The notes under the pieces are model-generated. The model saw only the letters and a list, made by a program, of their open reading frames with translations. It did no database searches and was not told where the DNA came from. From Sodalis sp. dw_96 (lineage in GTDB: Bacteria; Pseudomonadota; Gammaproteobacteria; Enterobacterales; Enterobacteriaceae), in the NCBI RefSeq assembly GCF_018449575.1, contig NZ_JAAVUT010000003.1:372001-436000 (forward strand): 64,000 nucleotides of DNA, in the 5' to 3' direction. A program made the translations under genes and the position numbers. Shown here in pieces: positions 45,629-56,278 of the stretch. Positions within the stretch are counted from its first letter, which is position 1. Every line of letters starts with the position of its first letter.

Positions 45629-48343
45629 ATGACAGATGTAACCGTAAAATCGCTCGCCGCAGAAATTCAGACTCCGGTCGATCGCCTGGTACAGCAGTTT
45701 GCTGATGCTGGTATCGATAAGACCGCGGCGGATTCTGTGACCCAGCATGAGAAACAAACATTATTGGCGTACCTGAACCGTGAACGGGGCAGCGTGCCGA
45801 ACAAATTAACTTTGCAGCGTAAAACACGCAGTACCTTGAATATTCCCAGTACCGGCGGTAAAAGTAAGTCTGTACAAATTGAAGTCCGCAAAAAACGTAC
45901 CTATGTGCAACGCGATTCACAATCCGCTGAACAGGCGGAAGCGGAAGAGCTGGCAAAACGTGAAGCGGAAGAACTGGCCCTTCGTGAAGCCCAAGAGCGT
46001 GCTGCCAGTGAAGCCGCTGAGAAAGCCAAGCGTGAAGCCGAAGAAAAAGCAAAACGTGCGGCCGACGATAAAGCCAAACGTGAGGCCGCTGAGTCAGCGA
46101 AACGCGCGGCAGCGGAAAGTGAAAAATTGACCAACCAGCAGACCAATCATATGACCAAGTCACCACAGGCGGCTGAAAAAGCCCGCCGTGAAGCCGAGGC
46201 CGCTGAGCTTAGACGTAAAGCGGAAGAGGAAACGCGTCGCAAGGTTGAAGAAAGTGCCCGCCTCGCTATGGAAGAAGCCAAGCGGATGGCGGAAGAGAAC
46301 GGCGGTACCTGGGTTGCCACGCCGGAACCGGTGGAAGAAGATGCCAGCGATTATCACGTCACCACTTCCCATCACGCCCGTGAAGCGGAAGATGAAAACG
46401 ATCGCAAGGTGGAAGGCGAACGTCGTGCCCGTACCCGGGGCGGCAAGGCCACCAAACAGAAAAAAACCAGCCGTTTATCTGAATCCAAAGCCGATCGCGA
46501 AGAGGCTCGCGCCGTTACCCGCGGCGGCAAAGGCAAGCGCAAGCCGAGCACCTTGCAGCAAAGCTTCACCAAGCCTGCCCAGATAGTCAACCGTGATGTG
46601 GTGATCGGCGAAACCGTCACCGTGGCGGAGCTGGCCAATAAAATGGCGGTGAAGGGCTCACAGGTTATCAAGGCGATGATGAAACTCGGCGCCATGGCAA
46701 CCATTAACCAGGTGATCGACCAGGAAACCGCGCAGCTGGTGGCCGAAGAGATGGGCCATAAGGTGATTCTGCGTCGTGAAAACGAACTGGAAGAGAGGGT
46801 GCTGAGCGACCGTGATATCGACGCGGTGGCTGAACCCCGTGCGCCAGTGGTGACCATCATGGGGCACGTCGACCATGGTAAAACCTCGCTGCTGGACTAT
46901 ATCCGCTCCACCAAGGTGGCGGCCGGTGAAGCCGGGGGCATTACCCAGCATATCGGTGCTTACCACGTTGAAACCGAAAACGGCATGATCACCTTCCTGG
47001 ATACCCCGGGACATGCGGCGTTTACCGCCATGCGTGCCCGCGGCGCCCAGGCGACGGATATCGTGGTGCTGGTTGTGGCCGCCGATGACGGCGTGATGCC
47101 GCAGACCATCGAAGCCATCCAGCATGCCAAGGCCGCCAAGGTACCGGTGGTGGTGGCGGTGAACAAGATCGATAAACCGGAAGCCGATCCGGATCGCGTT
47201 AAGAACGAGTTGACGCAATACGGCGTGATTCCGGAAGAGTGGGGCGGTGAAAGCCAGTTCGTCAACGTCTCGGCGAAATCCGGGGCCGGTATCGATGAAC
47301 TGCTGGACGCCATCCTGCTGCAGGCGGAAGTCCTCGAGCTTAAAGCCATTCGTGTCGGTATGGCCAGCGGCGCGGTGATTGAATCCTTCCTGGATAAAGG
47401 CCGTGGTCCGGTTGCCACCGTGCTGGTGCGTGAAGGTACCCTTAACAAGGGCGATATCGTCCTGTGCGGCTTTGAATACGGCCGGGTTCGCGCCATGCGT
47501 GACGAACTGGGACGTGAAGTCTCTTCCGCCGGCCCGTCGATTCCGGTGGAAATCCTCGGCTTGTCCGGTGTGCCGGCTGCCGGTGACGAAGCAACCGTGG
47601 TGCGTGATGAAAAGAAAGCCCGTGAAGTGGCTTTGTATCGCCAGGGTAAATACCGCGAAGTGAAACTGGCGCGTCAGCAGAAATCCAAGCTGGAGAATAT
47701 GTTCGCCAACATGACCGAAGGCGAAGTCTCCGAATTGAATATCGTGCTGAAAGCCGATGTCCAGGGTTCTGCCGAAGCCATCGGCGATGCGCTTGAAGCG
47801 TTGTCCACCGCGGAAGTCAAGGTCAAGATCGTGGGTTCCGGCGTCGGGGGTATCACGGAAACCGATGCCACCCTGGCCGCGGCGTCCAATGCCATTATCC
47901 TGGGCTTTAACGTCCGCGCCGATGCGTCCGCCCGTAAGGTCATCGAATCGGAAAGCCTGGACCTGCGTTACTACTCGATTATTTATGAGCTGATTGACGA
48001 AGTCAAACAGGCCATGAGCGGGATGCTGGCACCGGAATATCGTCAGGAAATCATCGGTCTGGCTGAAGTGCGCGATGTGTTCCGTTCACCGAAATTCGGC
48101 GCCATCGCCGGCTGTATGGTCACGGAAGGCCTGGTCAAGCGTAACAATAAAATCCGCGTGCTGCGTGATAACGTCGTTATCTATGAAGGCGAGCTGGAAT
48201 CCCTGCGCCGCTTTAAAGATGACGTTGCCGAAGTGCGCAACGGCATGGAATGCGGTATCGGCGTCAAGAACTATAACGACGTCCAGCCGGGCGATGTGAT
48301 CGAAGTCTTCGAAACCATCGAGATTCAGCGTACCATCGATTGA
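45629..48343 (+). CDS. infB: translation initiation factor IF-2
   Basis: GTPase that brings fMet-tRNA to the 30S P site and drives subunit joining. It has 904 residues (E. coli 890). The variable N-terminal region (to about 390) includes a long charged helix of repeated [13 protein letters not shown] units (about 105-170). The G domain has [11 protein letters not shown] near 411, DTPGHAAF near 457 and NKIDKPEAD near 511. Domains II, III and the fMet-binding C2 follow (C-terminus [10 protein letters not shown]). In-frame TTG 46127 and ATG 46151 sit where E. coli uses internal starts for the short IF2 forms (there GTG and ATG). Confidence 0.98.
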   Translation: MTDVTVKSLAAEIQTPVDRLVQQFADAGIDKTAADSVTQHEKQTLLAYLNRERGSVPNKLTLQRKTRSTLNIPSTGGKSKSVQIEVRKKRTYVQRDSQSAEQAEAEELAKREAEELALREAQERAASEAAEKAKREAEEKAKRAADDKAKREAAESAKRAAAESEKLTNQQTNHMTKSPQAAEKARREAEAAELRRKAEEETRRKVEESARLAMEEAKRMAEENGGTWVATPEPVEEDASDYHVTTSHHAREAEDENDRKVEGERRARTRGGKATKQKKTSRLSESKADREEARAVTRGGKGKRKPSTLQQSFTKPAQIVNRDVVIGETVTVAELANKMAVKGSQVIKAMMKLGAMATINQVIDQETAQLVAEEMGHKVILRRENELEERVLSDRDIDAVAEPRAPVVTIMGHVDHGKTSLLDYIRSTKVAAGEAGGITQHIGAYHVETENGMITFLDTPGHAAFTAMRARGAQATDIVVLVVAADDGVMPQTIEAIQHAKAAKVPVVVAVNKIDKPEADPDRVKNELTQYGVIPEEWGGESQFVNVSAKSGAGIDELLDAILLQAEVLELKAIRVGMASGAVIESFLDKGRGPVATVLVREGTLNKGDIVLCGFEYGRVRAMRDELGREVSSAGPSIPVEILGLSGVPAAGDEATVVRDEKKAREVALYRQGKYREVKLARQQKSKLENMFANMTEGEVSELNIVLKADVQGSAEAIGDALEALSTAEVKVKIVGSGVGGITETDATLAAASNAIILGFNVRADASARKVIESESLDLRYYSIIYELIDEVKQAMSGMLAPEYRQEIIGLAEVRDVFRSPKFGAIAGCMVTEGLVKRNNKIRVLRDNVVIYEGELESLRRFKDDVAEVRNGMECGIGVKNYNDVQPGDVIEVFETIEIQRTID

Positions 48344-48345
48344 TA

Positions 48346-48361
48346 GTAACAGGGGGCATTA
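48346..48361 (+). repeat. Left copy of 16-bp direct repeat flanking inserted DNA
   Basis: GTAACAGGGGGCATTA, right after the infB stop; it starts the perfect hairpin AGGGGGC-ATTAC-GCCCCCT (48351-48369). The same 16 bp recur at 48616-48631. Confidence 0.9.
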
Positions 48362-48382
48362 CGCCCCCTAGCTTGTTGACAA

Positions 48383-48565
48383 GGTGCCCGGTCGGGACTG
48401 GACGCCAGATCGTAACGATACGGTAAACCTGCCGTGAATCCTTCCATGGAGGCTCGATTCGCGCGATTATGGTTCTCATCCGTGAGAGCCACCCTGCGGG
48501 CCGGCGCCTTGTGGCGTTATTCCAATGCGTTCCATACGCATTGGTCCATGGCGCGGACGGTTTAC
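48383..48565 (-). repeat. Second dispersed repeat, long copy in infB-rbfA gap
   Basis: Read on the minus strand it starts GTAAACCGTCCGC and ends GTCCCGACCGGGC, with the blocks AATCGAGCCTCCATGGA and ATTCACGGCAGGTTTAC in the same order as the copy at 32808-32907. It contains extra internal hairpins: CCAATGCGT/ACGCATTGG (48522-48544) and GGTTCTCA/TGAGAGCC (48471-48490). No coding capacity is seen. Confidence 0.75.
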
Positions 48566-48615
48566 TCTTCTATCATCCTGTCCCACCTTATTAACTCCGA
48601 GCATATTTGTCAGCG

Positions 48616-48642
48616 GTAACAGGGGGCATTATGCCCTCTGTT
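48616..48642 (+). terminator. Hairpin before rbfA, right copy of the direct repeat
   Basis: GTAACAGGGGGCATTA recurs here and forms CAGGGGGC-ATTA-TGCCCTCTG followed by TTTTGTC. By position it is the native infB-rbfA attenuator, since TTTTGTCTGGAGAATGTAA leads straight into rbfA, as in E. coli. Confidence 0.7.
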
Positions 48643-48660
48643 TTGTCTGGAGAATGTAAA

Positions 48661-49065
48661 ATGGCAAAAGAATACAGTCGCACCCAGCGCGTCTCGCAGG
48701 AGATGCAAAAAGAAATCGCCATCATCCTGCAGCGCGAAATCAAAGATCCCAGGGTGGGCATGGCGACGGTTTCCGCTGTGGAAGTCTCGCGCGATCTGGC
48801 CTATGCCAAGGTGTTTGTGACTTTCCTCAACGATAACGAGCCGCAGCAAATCAAAACGGGCATCAACGCATTACAGGACGCGTCCGGGTTTATCCGCAGC
48901 TTGCTGGGTAAAGCCATGCGTCTGCGGGTGGTGCCGGAACTGACCTTTGCCTATGACAATTCGCTGGTGGAAGGGATGAGAATGTCCAACCTGGTCAGCC
49001 AGGTGGTACAGCAGGATCGCGCCCGGCACAGCGAATCGGAACCGGACGAGGGCAAGGAGGACTGA
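48661..49065 (+). CDS. rbfA: 30S ribosome-binding factor RbfA
   Basis: KH-fold assembly factor binding near helix 1 of 16S rRNA; a cold-shock protein in E. coli. It has 134 residues from ATG 48661 (TCTGGAGAA upstream), against 133 in E. coli. Landmarks are [29 protein letters not shown] and [19 protein letters not shown]. Its TGA overlaps the truB ATG by one base (TGATG), so the two are coupled. Confidence 0.97.
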   Translation: MAKEYSRTQRVSQEMQKEIAIILQREIKDPRVGMATVSAVEVSRDLAYAKVFVTFLNDNEPQQIKTGINALQDASGFIRSLLGKAMRLRVVPELTFAYDNSLVEGMRMSNLVSQVVQQDRARHSESEPDEGKED

Positions 49066-50003
49066 TGGGACGTCCCAGCCGTCGCGGCCGAGACATAAAC
49101 GGCATCGTCCTGGTGGACAAGCCCATGGGGCTTTCCTCCAATGACCTGCTGCAAAAAGTGAAGCGCCTGTTCGTGGCCAACAAAGCCGGGCATACCGGCG
49201 CCCTGGATCCTCTGGCCACGGGGATGCTGCCCATCTGCCTGGGTGAAGCCACCAAGTTTTCCCAGCATCTGCTGGATGCGGACAAACGTTATCGGGTGGT
49301 GGCCCGGCTGGGACAGCGCACCGATACGTCGGATGCGGAAGGAGCAATTATCAGCGAGCGCCCCGTGGACCTGCACCAGGAACAGCTGGAGCAGGCCCTG
49401 CAACGCTTTCGCGGTCAATCCATGCAGGTTCCCTCCATGTATTCGGCGCTTAAACATCAGGGCCGGCCCCTGTATGAGTATGCGCGCCAGGGAATCGAGG
49501 TGGAGCGAGCTCCCCGGCCGATCACCCTGTATGAGCTGAAGCTGATACATTGGGATCTGCAGAGCGTTGAATTGGAAATCCACTGTTCGAAGGGCACCTA
49601 TATCCGGACCATTATCGACGATCTCGGCGAAATGCTCGGTTGCGGCGCCCATGTTATCCAACTGCGCCGTCTGGCGGTGGCGGATTATCCCGGCGATCGG
49701 ATGGTGACGCTGGAACAACTGCGCGCGCTGTCCGGCGAGGATCCCACCGCCGCCGATACCCTGGCCTCGCTGGATAAGCTGCTGCTGCCTATGGACAGCG
49801 CGCTGTCCGCCATGCCGGAAGTCAATCTCACCGCCGTACTGGCCGGTTATGTCAGGCTGGGACAAGCGGTGTCGGTTTCGTTTGGGGATATGCCGCAAAA
49901 CGCCATGGTCCGATTGACCGAAGGGCCGGAGCGCGCTTTTTTCGGGGTGGGGGAAATCACCGAACCGGGCATGGTCGCCCCCCGTCGGCTGGTGTCTGAA
50001 TGA
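49065..50003 (+). CDS. truB: tRNA pseudouridine-55 synthase TruB
   Basis: Makes pseudouridine 55 in the T loop of most tRNAs and acts as a tRNA chaperone. It has 312 residues (E. coli 314). The catalytic aspartate lies in [14 protein letters not shown] (Asp48). Other family motifs are [25 protein letters not shown] and [15 protein letters not shown]. The C-terminal PUA domain covers about 250-312. AAGGAGG lies 4 nt before the overlapping start codon. Confidence 0.97.
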   Translation: MGRPSRRGRDINGIVLVDKPMGLSSNDLLQKVKRLFVANKAGHTGALDPLATGMLPICLGEATKFSQHLLDADKRYRVVARLGQRTDTSDAEGAIISERPVDLHQEQLEQALQRFRGQSMQVPSMYSALKHQGRPLYEYARQGIEVERAPRPITLYELKLIHWDLQSVELEIHCSKGTYIRTIIDDLGEMLGCGAHVIQLRRLAVADYPGDRMVTLEQLRALSGEDPTAADTLASLDKLLLPMDSALSAMPEVNLTAVLAGYVRLGQAVSVSFGDMPQNAMVRLTEGPERAFFGVGEITEPGMVAPRRLVSE

Positions 50004-50116
50004 GTCTGCGCCTTGCTTCCGACCGATGCTAAGAGTAGAATAGCGCGGCTTATGAACGGGGTTGCTGAATTAGAGATCGGCGCCTATGTATTTCACAATA
50101 ATTTTGGAGTGTTATA

Positions 50117-50386
50117 ATGTCTCTAAGTGTAGAAGCAAAAGCAAAAATCGTTACTGATTTCGGCCGTGATGCCAAAGATAGCGGTTCCACCGAGGTACAG
50201 GTTGCTCTTTTAACCGCTCAAATCAGCCATTTGCAAGGCCATTTTGCGGAACATAAGAAAGATCACCATAGCCGTCGTGGTCTGCTGCGCATGGTTTCAC
50301 AGCGTCGTAAGCTGCTTGACTACCTGAAAGGTAAAGACGTCGCGCGATATACCAGCCTGATCGAGCGCCTGGGTCTGCGTCGTTAA
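50117..50386 (+). CDS. rpsO: 30S ribosomal protein uS15
   Basis: Primary 16S rRNA-binding protein of the platform, contacting 23S in a bridge. It has 89 residues as in E. coli, starting [18 protein letters not shown], with [20 protein letters not shown] in the RNA-binding helices. TTTTGGAGTGTTATA precedes the start. In E. coli this region folds into the pseudoknot through which S15 represses its own translation, and the sequence context is compatible with that. The terminator downstream separates it partly from pnp. Confidence 0.98.
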   Translation: MSLSVEAKAKIVTDFGRDAKDSGSTEVQVALLTAQISHLQGHFAEHKKDHHSRRGLLRMVSQRRKLLDYLKGKDVARYTSLIERLGLRR

Positions 50387-50403
50387 GCCAGACAGAATTG
50401 GTA

Positions 50404-50432
50404 GAAAGGGGCCTTATGCGGCCCCTTTCTTC
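50404..50432 (+). terminator. Terminator after rpsO
   Basis: GAAAGGGGCC and GGCCCCTTTC with a 6-nt loop, then TTCT. Confidence 0.85.
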
Positions 50433-50716
50433 TAAGCGGCAGGCAAGCAGCAAGGAAGTTAGGCAGCGATAGCCACGCAATGTAATATGTTGTTGCTGAA
50501 GAATATTCTTCAATTGCTGAGATTCGCGCGGCTAATGAGAGGCTTTATCCAAGGGGATAAGGATTGTCATTAGTCGCGAGGATGCAATAGGAAGATGGGT
50601 AATACCCTGAATAATGCGAGTTGCAGCAAAGCCAACGCACCTGCAACCTGAAGTATGACGGGTATAGTTATCGGCGAGCGAGACAGAGAAAGCCCGCCCA
50701 GAAAAAGGATATCATT
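50433..50716. other. rpsO-pnp intergenic region / pnp leader
   Basis: In E. coli this stretch holds the pnp promoter and the RNase III-cut leader hairpin used for PNPase autocontrol. Here it also carries a shortened ERIC element (50599-50666) directly in front of the pnp ribosome binding site. The leader hairpin itself could not be assigned. Confidence 0.5.
50599..50666. repeat. Shortened ERIC element in the pnp leader
   Basis: Starts GTAATACCCTGAATAATGCG and ends CTGAAGTATGACGGGTATA, the two ends of an ERIC repeat; the central core (CACCCCAGTCACTTA) is missing. Confidence 0.8.
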
Positions 50717-52834
50717 TTGCTAAATCCGATTGTACGCAAGTTTCAATATGGACAACATACTGTAACGCTGGAAACCGGAATGATGGCCCGCCAGGCCACT
50801 GCCGCCGTGATGGTCAGCATGGACGACACCGCTGTATTCGTTACCGTGGTAGCCGCTAAACATGCCAAACCGGGACAGGACTTCTTTCCGCTCACCGTTA
50901 ACTACCAGGAACGCACCTACGCCGCGGGACGTTTTCCGGGCGGTTTCTTCCGTCGTGAAGGCCGTCCCAGTGAAGGCGAAACCCTGATTTCACGTTTGAT
51001 CGACCGTCCTATTCGCCCGCTGTTTCCCGATGGTTTCCTGAATGAAGTTCAGGTTATCGCCACCGTTGTCTCCGTTAATCCGCAGGTCAGCCCGGATATC
51101 GTGGCCATGATCGGCGCTTCCGCCGCTCTGAGCCTGTCCGGCATCCCGTTTAACGGTCCTATCGGCGTCGCGCGGGTCGGTTATATCAACAAGCAATATG
51201 TTTTGAATCCCACAACCGCCGAATTGGTTGACAGTCAGTTGGACCTGGTGGTCGCCGGCACGGCTAACGCGGTGCTGATGGTGGAATCTGAAGCGCAGCT
51301 GTTGAGCGAAGACGAAATGCTGGGTGCGGTGGTATTCGGCCATGAGCAGCAGCAGGTGGTGATTGAAAATATCAAGGCCCTGGCGGCGGAAGCCGGCAAA
51401 CCGAGATGGGATTGGCACGCGCCGGAAGTGAATGCCGCTTTGCAGGCACGGGTTGCCGAACTGGCCGAAGGCCGTATGGGCGATGCTTACCGCATTACCG
51501 AAAAACAGGCGCGCTACGCCCAGGTGGACACCATCAAGTCCGACGTTGTCGCGGCGCTGCTGTCCCAGGACGCTGCCCTTGACGGCGGCGAAATTCAGGA
51601 ACTGCTGGCCAGCCTGGAAAGAACCGTTGTCCGCAGTCGGGTGTTGCGTGGCGAACCGCGTATCGACGGCCGTGAAAAAGACATGATCCGCGGTCTGGAT
51701 ATCCGTACCGGCGTATTGCCGCGCACCCATGGTTCGGCACTGTTTACCCGTGGCGAAACCCAGGCGCTGGTTACCGCCACCTTGGGTACCGAGCGTGACG
51801 CGCAGAATATTGACGAATTGACCGGCGAGCGTACCGACCGTTTTCTGCTACACTATAACTTCCCTCCGTACTGCGTGGGTGAAACCGGCATGGTCGGTTC
51901 GCCGAAACGCCGGGAAATCGGTCACGGCCGACTGGCGAAACGCGGCGTGTTGGCCGTGATGCCGAAAGCCAATGAATTTCCCTACACCGTGCGTGTGGTG
52001 TCGGAAATCACCGAATCCAACGGTTCTTCCTCCATGGCTTCCGTGTGCGGCGCTTCGCTGGCGCTGATGGATGCCGGCGTGCCGATCAAAGCGGCAGTGG
52101 CCGGGATCGCCATGGGACTGGTAAAGGAAGGGGATAACTTTGTTGTGTTGTCGGATATCCTGGGTGATGAAGATCATCTTGGCGACATGGATTTTAAAGT
52201 AGCCGGCAGCCGTGAAGGCGTCACCGCGTTGCAGATGGATATCAAGATTGAAGGCATCACCCGCGAAATCATGCAGGTGGCGCTCAATCAGGCCAAAGGC
52301 GCCCGGTTGCATATTCTGGGTGTGATGGAACAGGCTATCAGTTCGCCGCGTGGTGATATTTCTCAGTTCGCACCCCGTATCCATACCATCAAAATCAGTC
52401 CGGATAAGATTAAGGATGTGATTGGCAAGGGCGGTTCAGTGATTCGCGCCCTGACGGAAGAAACCGGGACTACCATCGAAATCGAGGATGACGGCACGGT
52501 TAAAGTCGCCGCCACCGACGGTGAGAAAGCGCGCCATGCCATCCGCCGCATCGAAGAGATTACCGCTGAAATTGAAGTGGGCCGGGTCTATAATGGTAAA
52601 GTCACTCGTATTGTCGATTTCGGCGCCTTTGTGGCAATCGGCGGCGGCAAAGAAGGCTTGGTGCATATTTCCCAAATTGCCGACAAGCGTGTGGAAAAAG
52701 TGGCCGACTATTTGCAAATGGGACAAGAAGTGCCGGTCAAGGTATTGGAAGTCGATCGTCAGGGGCGCGTGCGTTTGAGCATTAAAGAAGCCACCACGCC
52801 TGGTCAGGATGCGGCAGTACCTGAAGTAGAATAA
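50717..52834 (+). CDS. pnp: polyribonucleotide nucleotidyltransferase (PNPase)
   Basis: Trimeric 3'-5' phosphorolytic exoribonuclease, a core of the RNA degradosome. The frame opens at 50621, but TTG 50717, preceded by AAAAAGGA, gives 705 residues starting [16 protein letters not shown], as in E. coli. Two RNase PH domains lie at about 1-145 and 310-545, with the catalytic stretch [15 protein letters not shown] and [18 protein letters not shown]. The KH domain has [17 protein letters not shown] near 560, and the S1 domain near 620 has [21 protein letters not shown]. It lies downstream of rpsO, as in E. coli. Confidence 0.97.
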   Translation: MLNPIVRKFQYGQHTVTLETGMMARQATAAVMVSMDDTAVFVTVVAAKHAKPGQDFFPLTVNYQERTYAAGRFPGGFFRREGRPSEGETLISRLIDRPIRPLFPDGFLNEVQVIATVVSVNPQVSPDIVAMIGASAALSLSGIPFNGPIGVARVGYINKQYVLNPTTAELVDSQLDLVVAGTANAVLMVESEAQLLSEDEMLGAVVFGHEQQQVVIENIKALAAEAGKPRWDWHAPEVNAALQARVAELAEGRMGDAYRITEKQARYAQVDTIKSDVVAALLSQDAALDGGEIQELLASLERTVVRSRVLRGEPRIDGREKDMIRGLDIRTGVLPRTHGSALFTRGETQALVTATLGTERDAQNIDELTGERTDRFLLHYNFPPYCVGETGMVGSPKRREIGHGRLAKRGVLAVMPKANEFPYTVRVVSEITESNGSSSMASVCGASLALMDAGVPIKAAVAGIAMGLVKEGDNFVVLSDILGDEDHLGDMDFKVAGSREGVTALQMDIKIEGITREIMQVALNQAKGARLHILGVMEQAISSPRGDISQFAPRIHTIKISPDKIKDVIGKGGSVIRALTEETGTTIEIEDDGTVKVAATDGEKARHAIRRIEEITAEIEVGRVYNGKVTRIVDFGAFVAIGGGKEGLVHISQIADKRVEKVADYLQMGQEVPVKVLEVDRQGRVRLSIKEATTPGQDAAVPEVE

Positions 52835-52876
52835 ATCGGCACGATAAAAGAGTATAATAAGTGTTAGCGCAATTTT

Positions 52877-52930
52877 CAGCTCCTTACGTTGTAGGGAGCT
52901 GATCGTATCACAAGGGCGGGACGCCTTGTG
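52877..52930 (+). terminator. Two hairpins between pnp and nlpI
   Basis: CAGCTCC/GGGAGCTG (52877-52901) and CACAAGG/CCTTGTG (52909-52930). Neither has a T tract, so they may be processing or attenuation structures, not full terminators. Confidence 0.4.
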
Positions 52931-52984
52931 TTAAGCCGATGGGGGACAGGACGTTCATCCAATGTTTTTCTTCGGGAGTGGGAA

Positions 52985-53872
52985 ATGAGGCCTTACTTGC
53001 GCTGGTGGTTCGTTGCGATGGCGTTTATGCTGGCAGGATGCAGCAACATTGATTGGCGTAGTAAAGATGACGTTTTAGCTGTTCCCTTACAGCCGACGTT
53101 ACAACAGGAAGTCATCCTGGCGCGCATGGAACAGATTCTCGCTAGCCGGGCACTAACCGATGATGAACGAGCACAGCTATTATATGAGCGCGGAGTGCTG
53201 TATGATAGTCTAGGGTTGCGTGCGTTAGCGCGGAATGATTTTTCACAAGCGCTGGCAATACGACCCGATATGCCGGAAGTTTTTAATTATCTCGGCATAT
53301 ATTTAACGCAGGCAGGCAATTTTGACGCTGCCTATGAAGCGTTTGATTCTGTACTAGAGCTTGATCCAACTTACAATTACGCGTATTTAAACCGTGGCAT
53401 CGCCTTGTATTATGGAGGCCGCTATCGTTTAGCGCAGGATGATCTGCAGGCGTTTTATCGCGACGACCCAAATGATCCATTCCGTTCGCTGTGGCTTTAC
53501 CTGGTGGAGAAACAAATCGACACCAACAAAGCCAAAGACGCGCTGGCACAGCGCTATCAGAAAGCGAACAGGGGGCAGTGGGGATGGAATATTGTCGAGT
53601 TCTACCTGGGGGACATCAGTGAAACAACGCTGATGGAGCGCCTTAAGGCGGACGCAACGGATAACACTTCGCTCGCCGAGCATCTCAGTGAAACTGACTT
53701 CTATTTAGGTAAACACTACCTGAGTCTGGGGGACAAGAACTCCGCTTCGGCGCTGTTCAAACTGACGGTCGCTAACAACGTACATAACTTTGTTGAGCAC
53801 CGCTATGCATTGTTGGAATTGGCGCTCTTAGGCCAAGGGCAAGACGACCTATCAGAATCGGACCAGCAATAG
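52985..53872 (+). CDS. nlpI: lipoprotein NlpI
   Basis: Outer-membrane-anchored TPR adaptor that delivers the endopeptidase MepS to the protease Prc and so controls peptidoglycan growth. ATG 52985 gives 295 residues (E. coli 294); the frame opens at 52928. The lipobox LAGC ends at Cys19. TPR motifs follow from about residue 60: [39 protein letters not shown] and [20 protein letters not shown]. The C-terminal part is highly conserved. In E. coli, pnp-nlpI-deaD are in this same order. Confidence 0.97.
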   Translation: MRPYLRWWFVAMAFMLAGCSNIDWRSKDDVLAVPLQPTLQQEVILARMEQILASRALTDDERAQLLYERGVLYDSLGLRALARNDFSQALAIRPDMPEVFNYLGIYLTQAGNFDAAYEAFDSVLELDPTYNYAYLNRGIALYYGGRYRLAQDDLQAFYRDDPNDPFRSLWLYLVEKQIDTNKAKDALAQRYQKANRGQWGWNIVEFYLGDISETTLMERLKADATDNTSLAEHLSETDFYLGKHYLSLGDKNSASALFKLTVANNVHNFVEHRYALLELALLGQGQDDLSESDQQ

Positions 53873-54047
53873 CTGACGAACTAAACAACTCAGCCCATTA
53901 CCTTTTTTTTATCACCTGCGAGGGTGAGGGCTTGTTTGTCCGTTTTTAATCCAATTTGAGCCGGTTCACACTTTTGATGAAAATGACTGAAAGTTTTCAC
54001 GACGAGGTATGTAGACTGGCCGCCATGATGAAATGAGGCACGTGTAC

Positions 54048-55961
54048 ATGTCTGAAGTTGAAACCACTTTTGCTGATTTGGGACTCTCCACTCCCATCCT
54101 CAACGCTCTTATCGATCTGGGCTACGAAAAACCATCGCCAATCCAGTTAGAGTGTATCCCGCAGTTGCTGGCGGGCCGTGATGTTCTGGGTATGGCGCAA
54201 ACCGGGAGCGGGAAGACCGCTGCGTTTGCCTTGCCCTTATTACATAATATTGATGCGGGACTGGCCGCGCCGCAGGTGCTGGTTCTGGCGCCAACCCGTG
54301 AGTTGGCCGTACAGGTCGCGGAAGCGATTTCCGATTTTGCCAAGCATATGAAAGGCATTAACGTGGTGGCGCTTTACGGCGGCCAGCGTTATGACGTTCA
54401 ATTGCGCGCCCTGCGCCAAGGGCCGCAGGTTGTAGTGGGTACGCCGGGTCGTCTGCTCGACCATTTGAAACGCGGTACCCTCGATTTATCCAAACTCAGC
54501 GGTTTGGTGCTGGATGAAGCCGACGAAATGCTGCGTATGGGCTTTATCGAAGACGTGGAAACCATTATGGCGCAAATCCCCGCCAAGCATCAGACGGCGC
54601 TGTTCTCCGCCACGATGCCTGAGGCGATTCGCCGGATTACCCGTCGTTTCATGAACGATCCGCAGGAAGTCAGAATTCAGTCCAGCGTGACCACCCGTCC
54701 CGATATCAGCCAGAGTTACTGGACGGTGCACGGCATGCGCAAGAATGAAGCGCTGGTGCGCTTCCTGGAAGCGGAAGATTTCGACGCCGCCATCATCTTC
54801 GTGCGCACTAAAAATGCCACGCTGGAAGTGGCAGAAGCGCTTGAGCACAGCGGCTACAACAGCGCCGCCCTTAACGGCGATATGAACCAGGCGCTGCGGG
54901 AACAAACCCTGGATCGTCTGAAGGACGGTCGTCTGGATATTCTGATTGCCACCGATGTGGCGGCACGCGGACTGGATGTGGATCGTATCAGCCTGGTGGT
55001 GAACTATGACATCCCGATGGATTCCGAGTCCTATGTCCACCGTATCGGCCGTACCGGCCGTGCGGGCCGCGCCGGACGCGCGCTGCTGTTCGTTGAGAAC
55101 CGCGAACGCCGTTTGCTGAAGAATATCGAACGTATCATGAAGCTGGCTATTCCAGAAGTGGATATTCCTACCGGCGAAGTGCTCAGCCAGCGTCGTCTGG
55201 AAAAATTTGCCGCCAAGGTTCAGATACAGCTGGAAAGCAGCGATTTGGATATGTATCGCGGGCTGTTGGCGAAGATCCAACCGCTGGAAGAACTGGATAT
55301 GGAAACCCTGGCCGCAGCGCTGCTGAAAATGGCTCAGGGCGAACGTCCGCTGATCCTGCCGCCGGATCCGGTTATTGACCGTCGTCCGCGCCGTGAATTC
55401 CGCGAACGGGATGAACGTCGTCCTGAAAGCGCCGGTGCCGGTGGTGAACGTCCGGCGCGCCGTGAACGTCGCGACGTGGGTGAAATGGATTTGTACCGCA
55501 TTGAAGTGGGCCGTGACGATGGTGTGGAAGTTCGCCATATCGTGGGCGCCATTGCCAACGAAGGTGATATCAGCAGCCGGTATATCGGCAACATCAAGCT
55601 GTTTGCCTCTCACTCCACCATCGAGCTGCCGAAGGGGATGCCAGGGGATATGCTGTCGCACTTCACCCGTACTCGCATCCTTAACAAGCCGATGAATATG
55701 CAGTTCGTAGGGGAAGCGCAGGCTCAACCGCGCGGTGAACGCCGTGGCGGCGCACCTCGCGGCAGCTTTGGCGGCGGTGAACGTCGCGAAGGCGGCAGCG
55801 CCCCGGCCGGCGCTCCGGCCCGTCGTAACTTCAGCGATCGTCGTGAAGGCGGAGCCGGCACCGAGCGTCGTTTCAGCCGCGACGGCCAACGCGCCCCGCG
55901 TCGTGATGGCGACAGCGCAGCCGCACCGGCAAGTCGCCGCCGTGTGGGCGGTGATGCATAA
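54048..55961 (+). CDS. deaD: ATP-dependent RNA helicase DeaD (CsdA)
   Basis: Cold-shock DEAD-box helicase for ribosome assembly and mRNA decay. ATG 54048 (GAGG 8 nt upstream) gives 637 residues (E. coli 629); the frame opens at 54033. Motifs include AQTGSGKT near 50, VLDEADEML near 155, SATMPEA near 188, [11 protein letters not shown] near 310 and [11 protein letters not shown] near 340. A dimerisation and RNA-binding region follows at about 440-560. The C-terminal tail, from about 560, is rich in [11 protein letters not shown] repeats. A terminator hairpin follows the stop. Confidence 0.97.
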   Translation: MSEVETTFADLGLSTPILNALIDLGYEKPSPIQLECIPQLLAGRDVLGMAQTGSGKTAAFALPLLHNIDAGLAAPQVLVLAPTRELAVQVAEAISDFAKHMKGINVVALYGGQRYDVQLRALRQGPQVVVGTPGRLLDHLKRGTLDLSKLSGLVLDEADEMLRMGFIEDVETIMAQIPAKHQTALFSATMPEAIRRITRRFMNDPQEVRIQSSVTTRPDISQSYWTVHGMRKNEALVRFLEAEDFDAAIIFVRTKNATLEVAEALEHSGYNSAALNGDMNQALREQTLDRLKDGRLDILIATDVAARGLDVDRISLVVNYDIPMDSESYVHRIGRTGRAGRAGRALLFVENRERRLLKNIERIMKLAIPEVDIPTGEVLSQRRLEKFAAKVQIQLESSDLDMYRGLLAKIQPLEELDMETLAAALLKMAQGERPLILPPDPVIDRRPRREFRERDERRPESAGAGGERPARRERRDVGEMDLYRIEVGRDDGVEVRHIVGAIANEGDISSRYIGNIKLFASHSTIELPKGMPGDMLSHFTRTRILNKPMNMQFVGEAQAQPRGERRGGAPRGSFGGGERREGGSAPAGAPARRNFSDRREGGAGTERRFSRDGQRAPRRDGDSAAAPASRRRVGGDA

Positions 55962-55972
55962 GATAGGATGAC

Positions 55973-55992
55973 AAACCGCCTCACGGCGGTTT
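55973..55992 (+). terminator. deaD terminator hairpin, left copy
   Basis: AAACCGCCTCACGGCGGTTT, an 8-bp stem with TCAC loop, 12 nt after the deaD stop. The T tract is lost after three T. Confidence 0.75.
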
Positions 55993-56061
55993 CAATCGGT
56001 CCTGTGATTGGGTAGTCTTTTTTGTCAACCCTGCGCTCGTGCTTTAGAGTGCTATGGGGCA

Positions 56062-56218
56062 CTCCCTTTAACAGGTTCGTTGCACGTTCGATGATCGCGG
56101 GCCTACCGCGCTGTGGGGCGCTCCGGCGGGCGGAAAAACCACGCCCGCTTCGACCCCATCAGCACGGTCTCCCTCTAACAGGTTCGTTGCACGTTCAATG
56201 ATCGTGGGCCTATAGCGC
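56062..56218 (+). repeat. Dispersed hairpin repeat, copy 3, in tandem form
   Basis: Two 50-bp direct repeats (56062-56111 and 56169-56218), each with CTCCCTYTAACAGGTTCGTT and CACGTTCRATGATCG, stand 107 bp apart. Between them is the hairpin with arms GCGGGCG and CGCCCGC (56126-56148) and the flanks TTCGACCCCAT and CACGGTCTCCC shared with the copies at 32.7 and 33.0 kb. Confidence 0.85.
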
Positions 56219-56221
56219 ATG

Positions 56222-56250
56222 AAAAAACCGCCTCACGGCGGTTTTTTTTT
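56222..56250. terminator. Terminator hairpin, right copy (bidirectional)
   Basis: The same AAACCGCCTCACGGCGGTTT as at 55973, here with six A on the left and nine T on the right, so it can stop transcripts from both sides, including yhbW from the right. Confidence 0.9.
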
Positions 56251-56278
56251 GCTTAAAATCGGCCCCGGCCGGCGATGG

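Larger units (their letters stand above)
55962..56278. other. deaD-yhbW gap with duplicated terminator
   Basis: 317 bp bounded by two copies of the same terminator hairpin and filled by the hairpin repeat family. E. coli has mtr between deaD and yhbW; nothing of it remains here. Confidence 0.75.
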
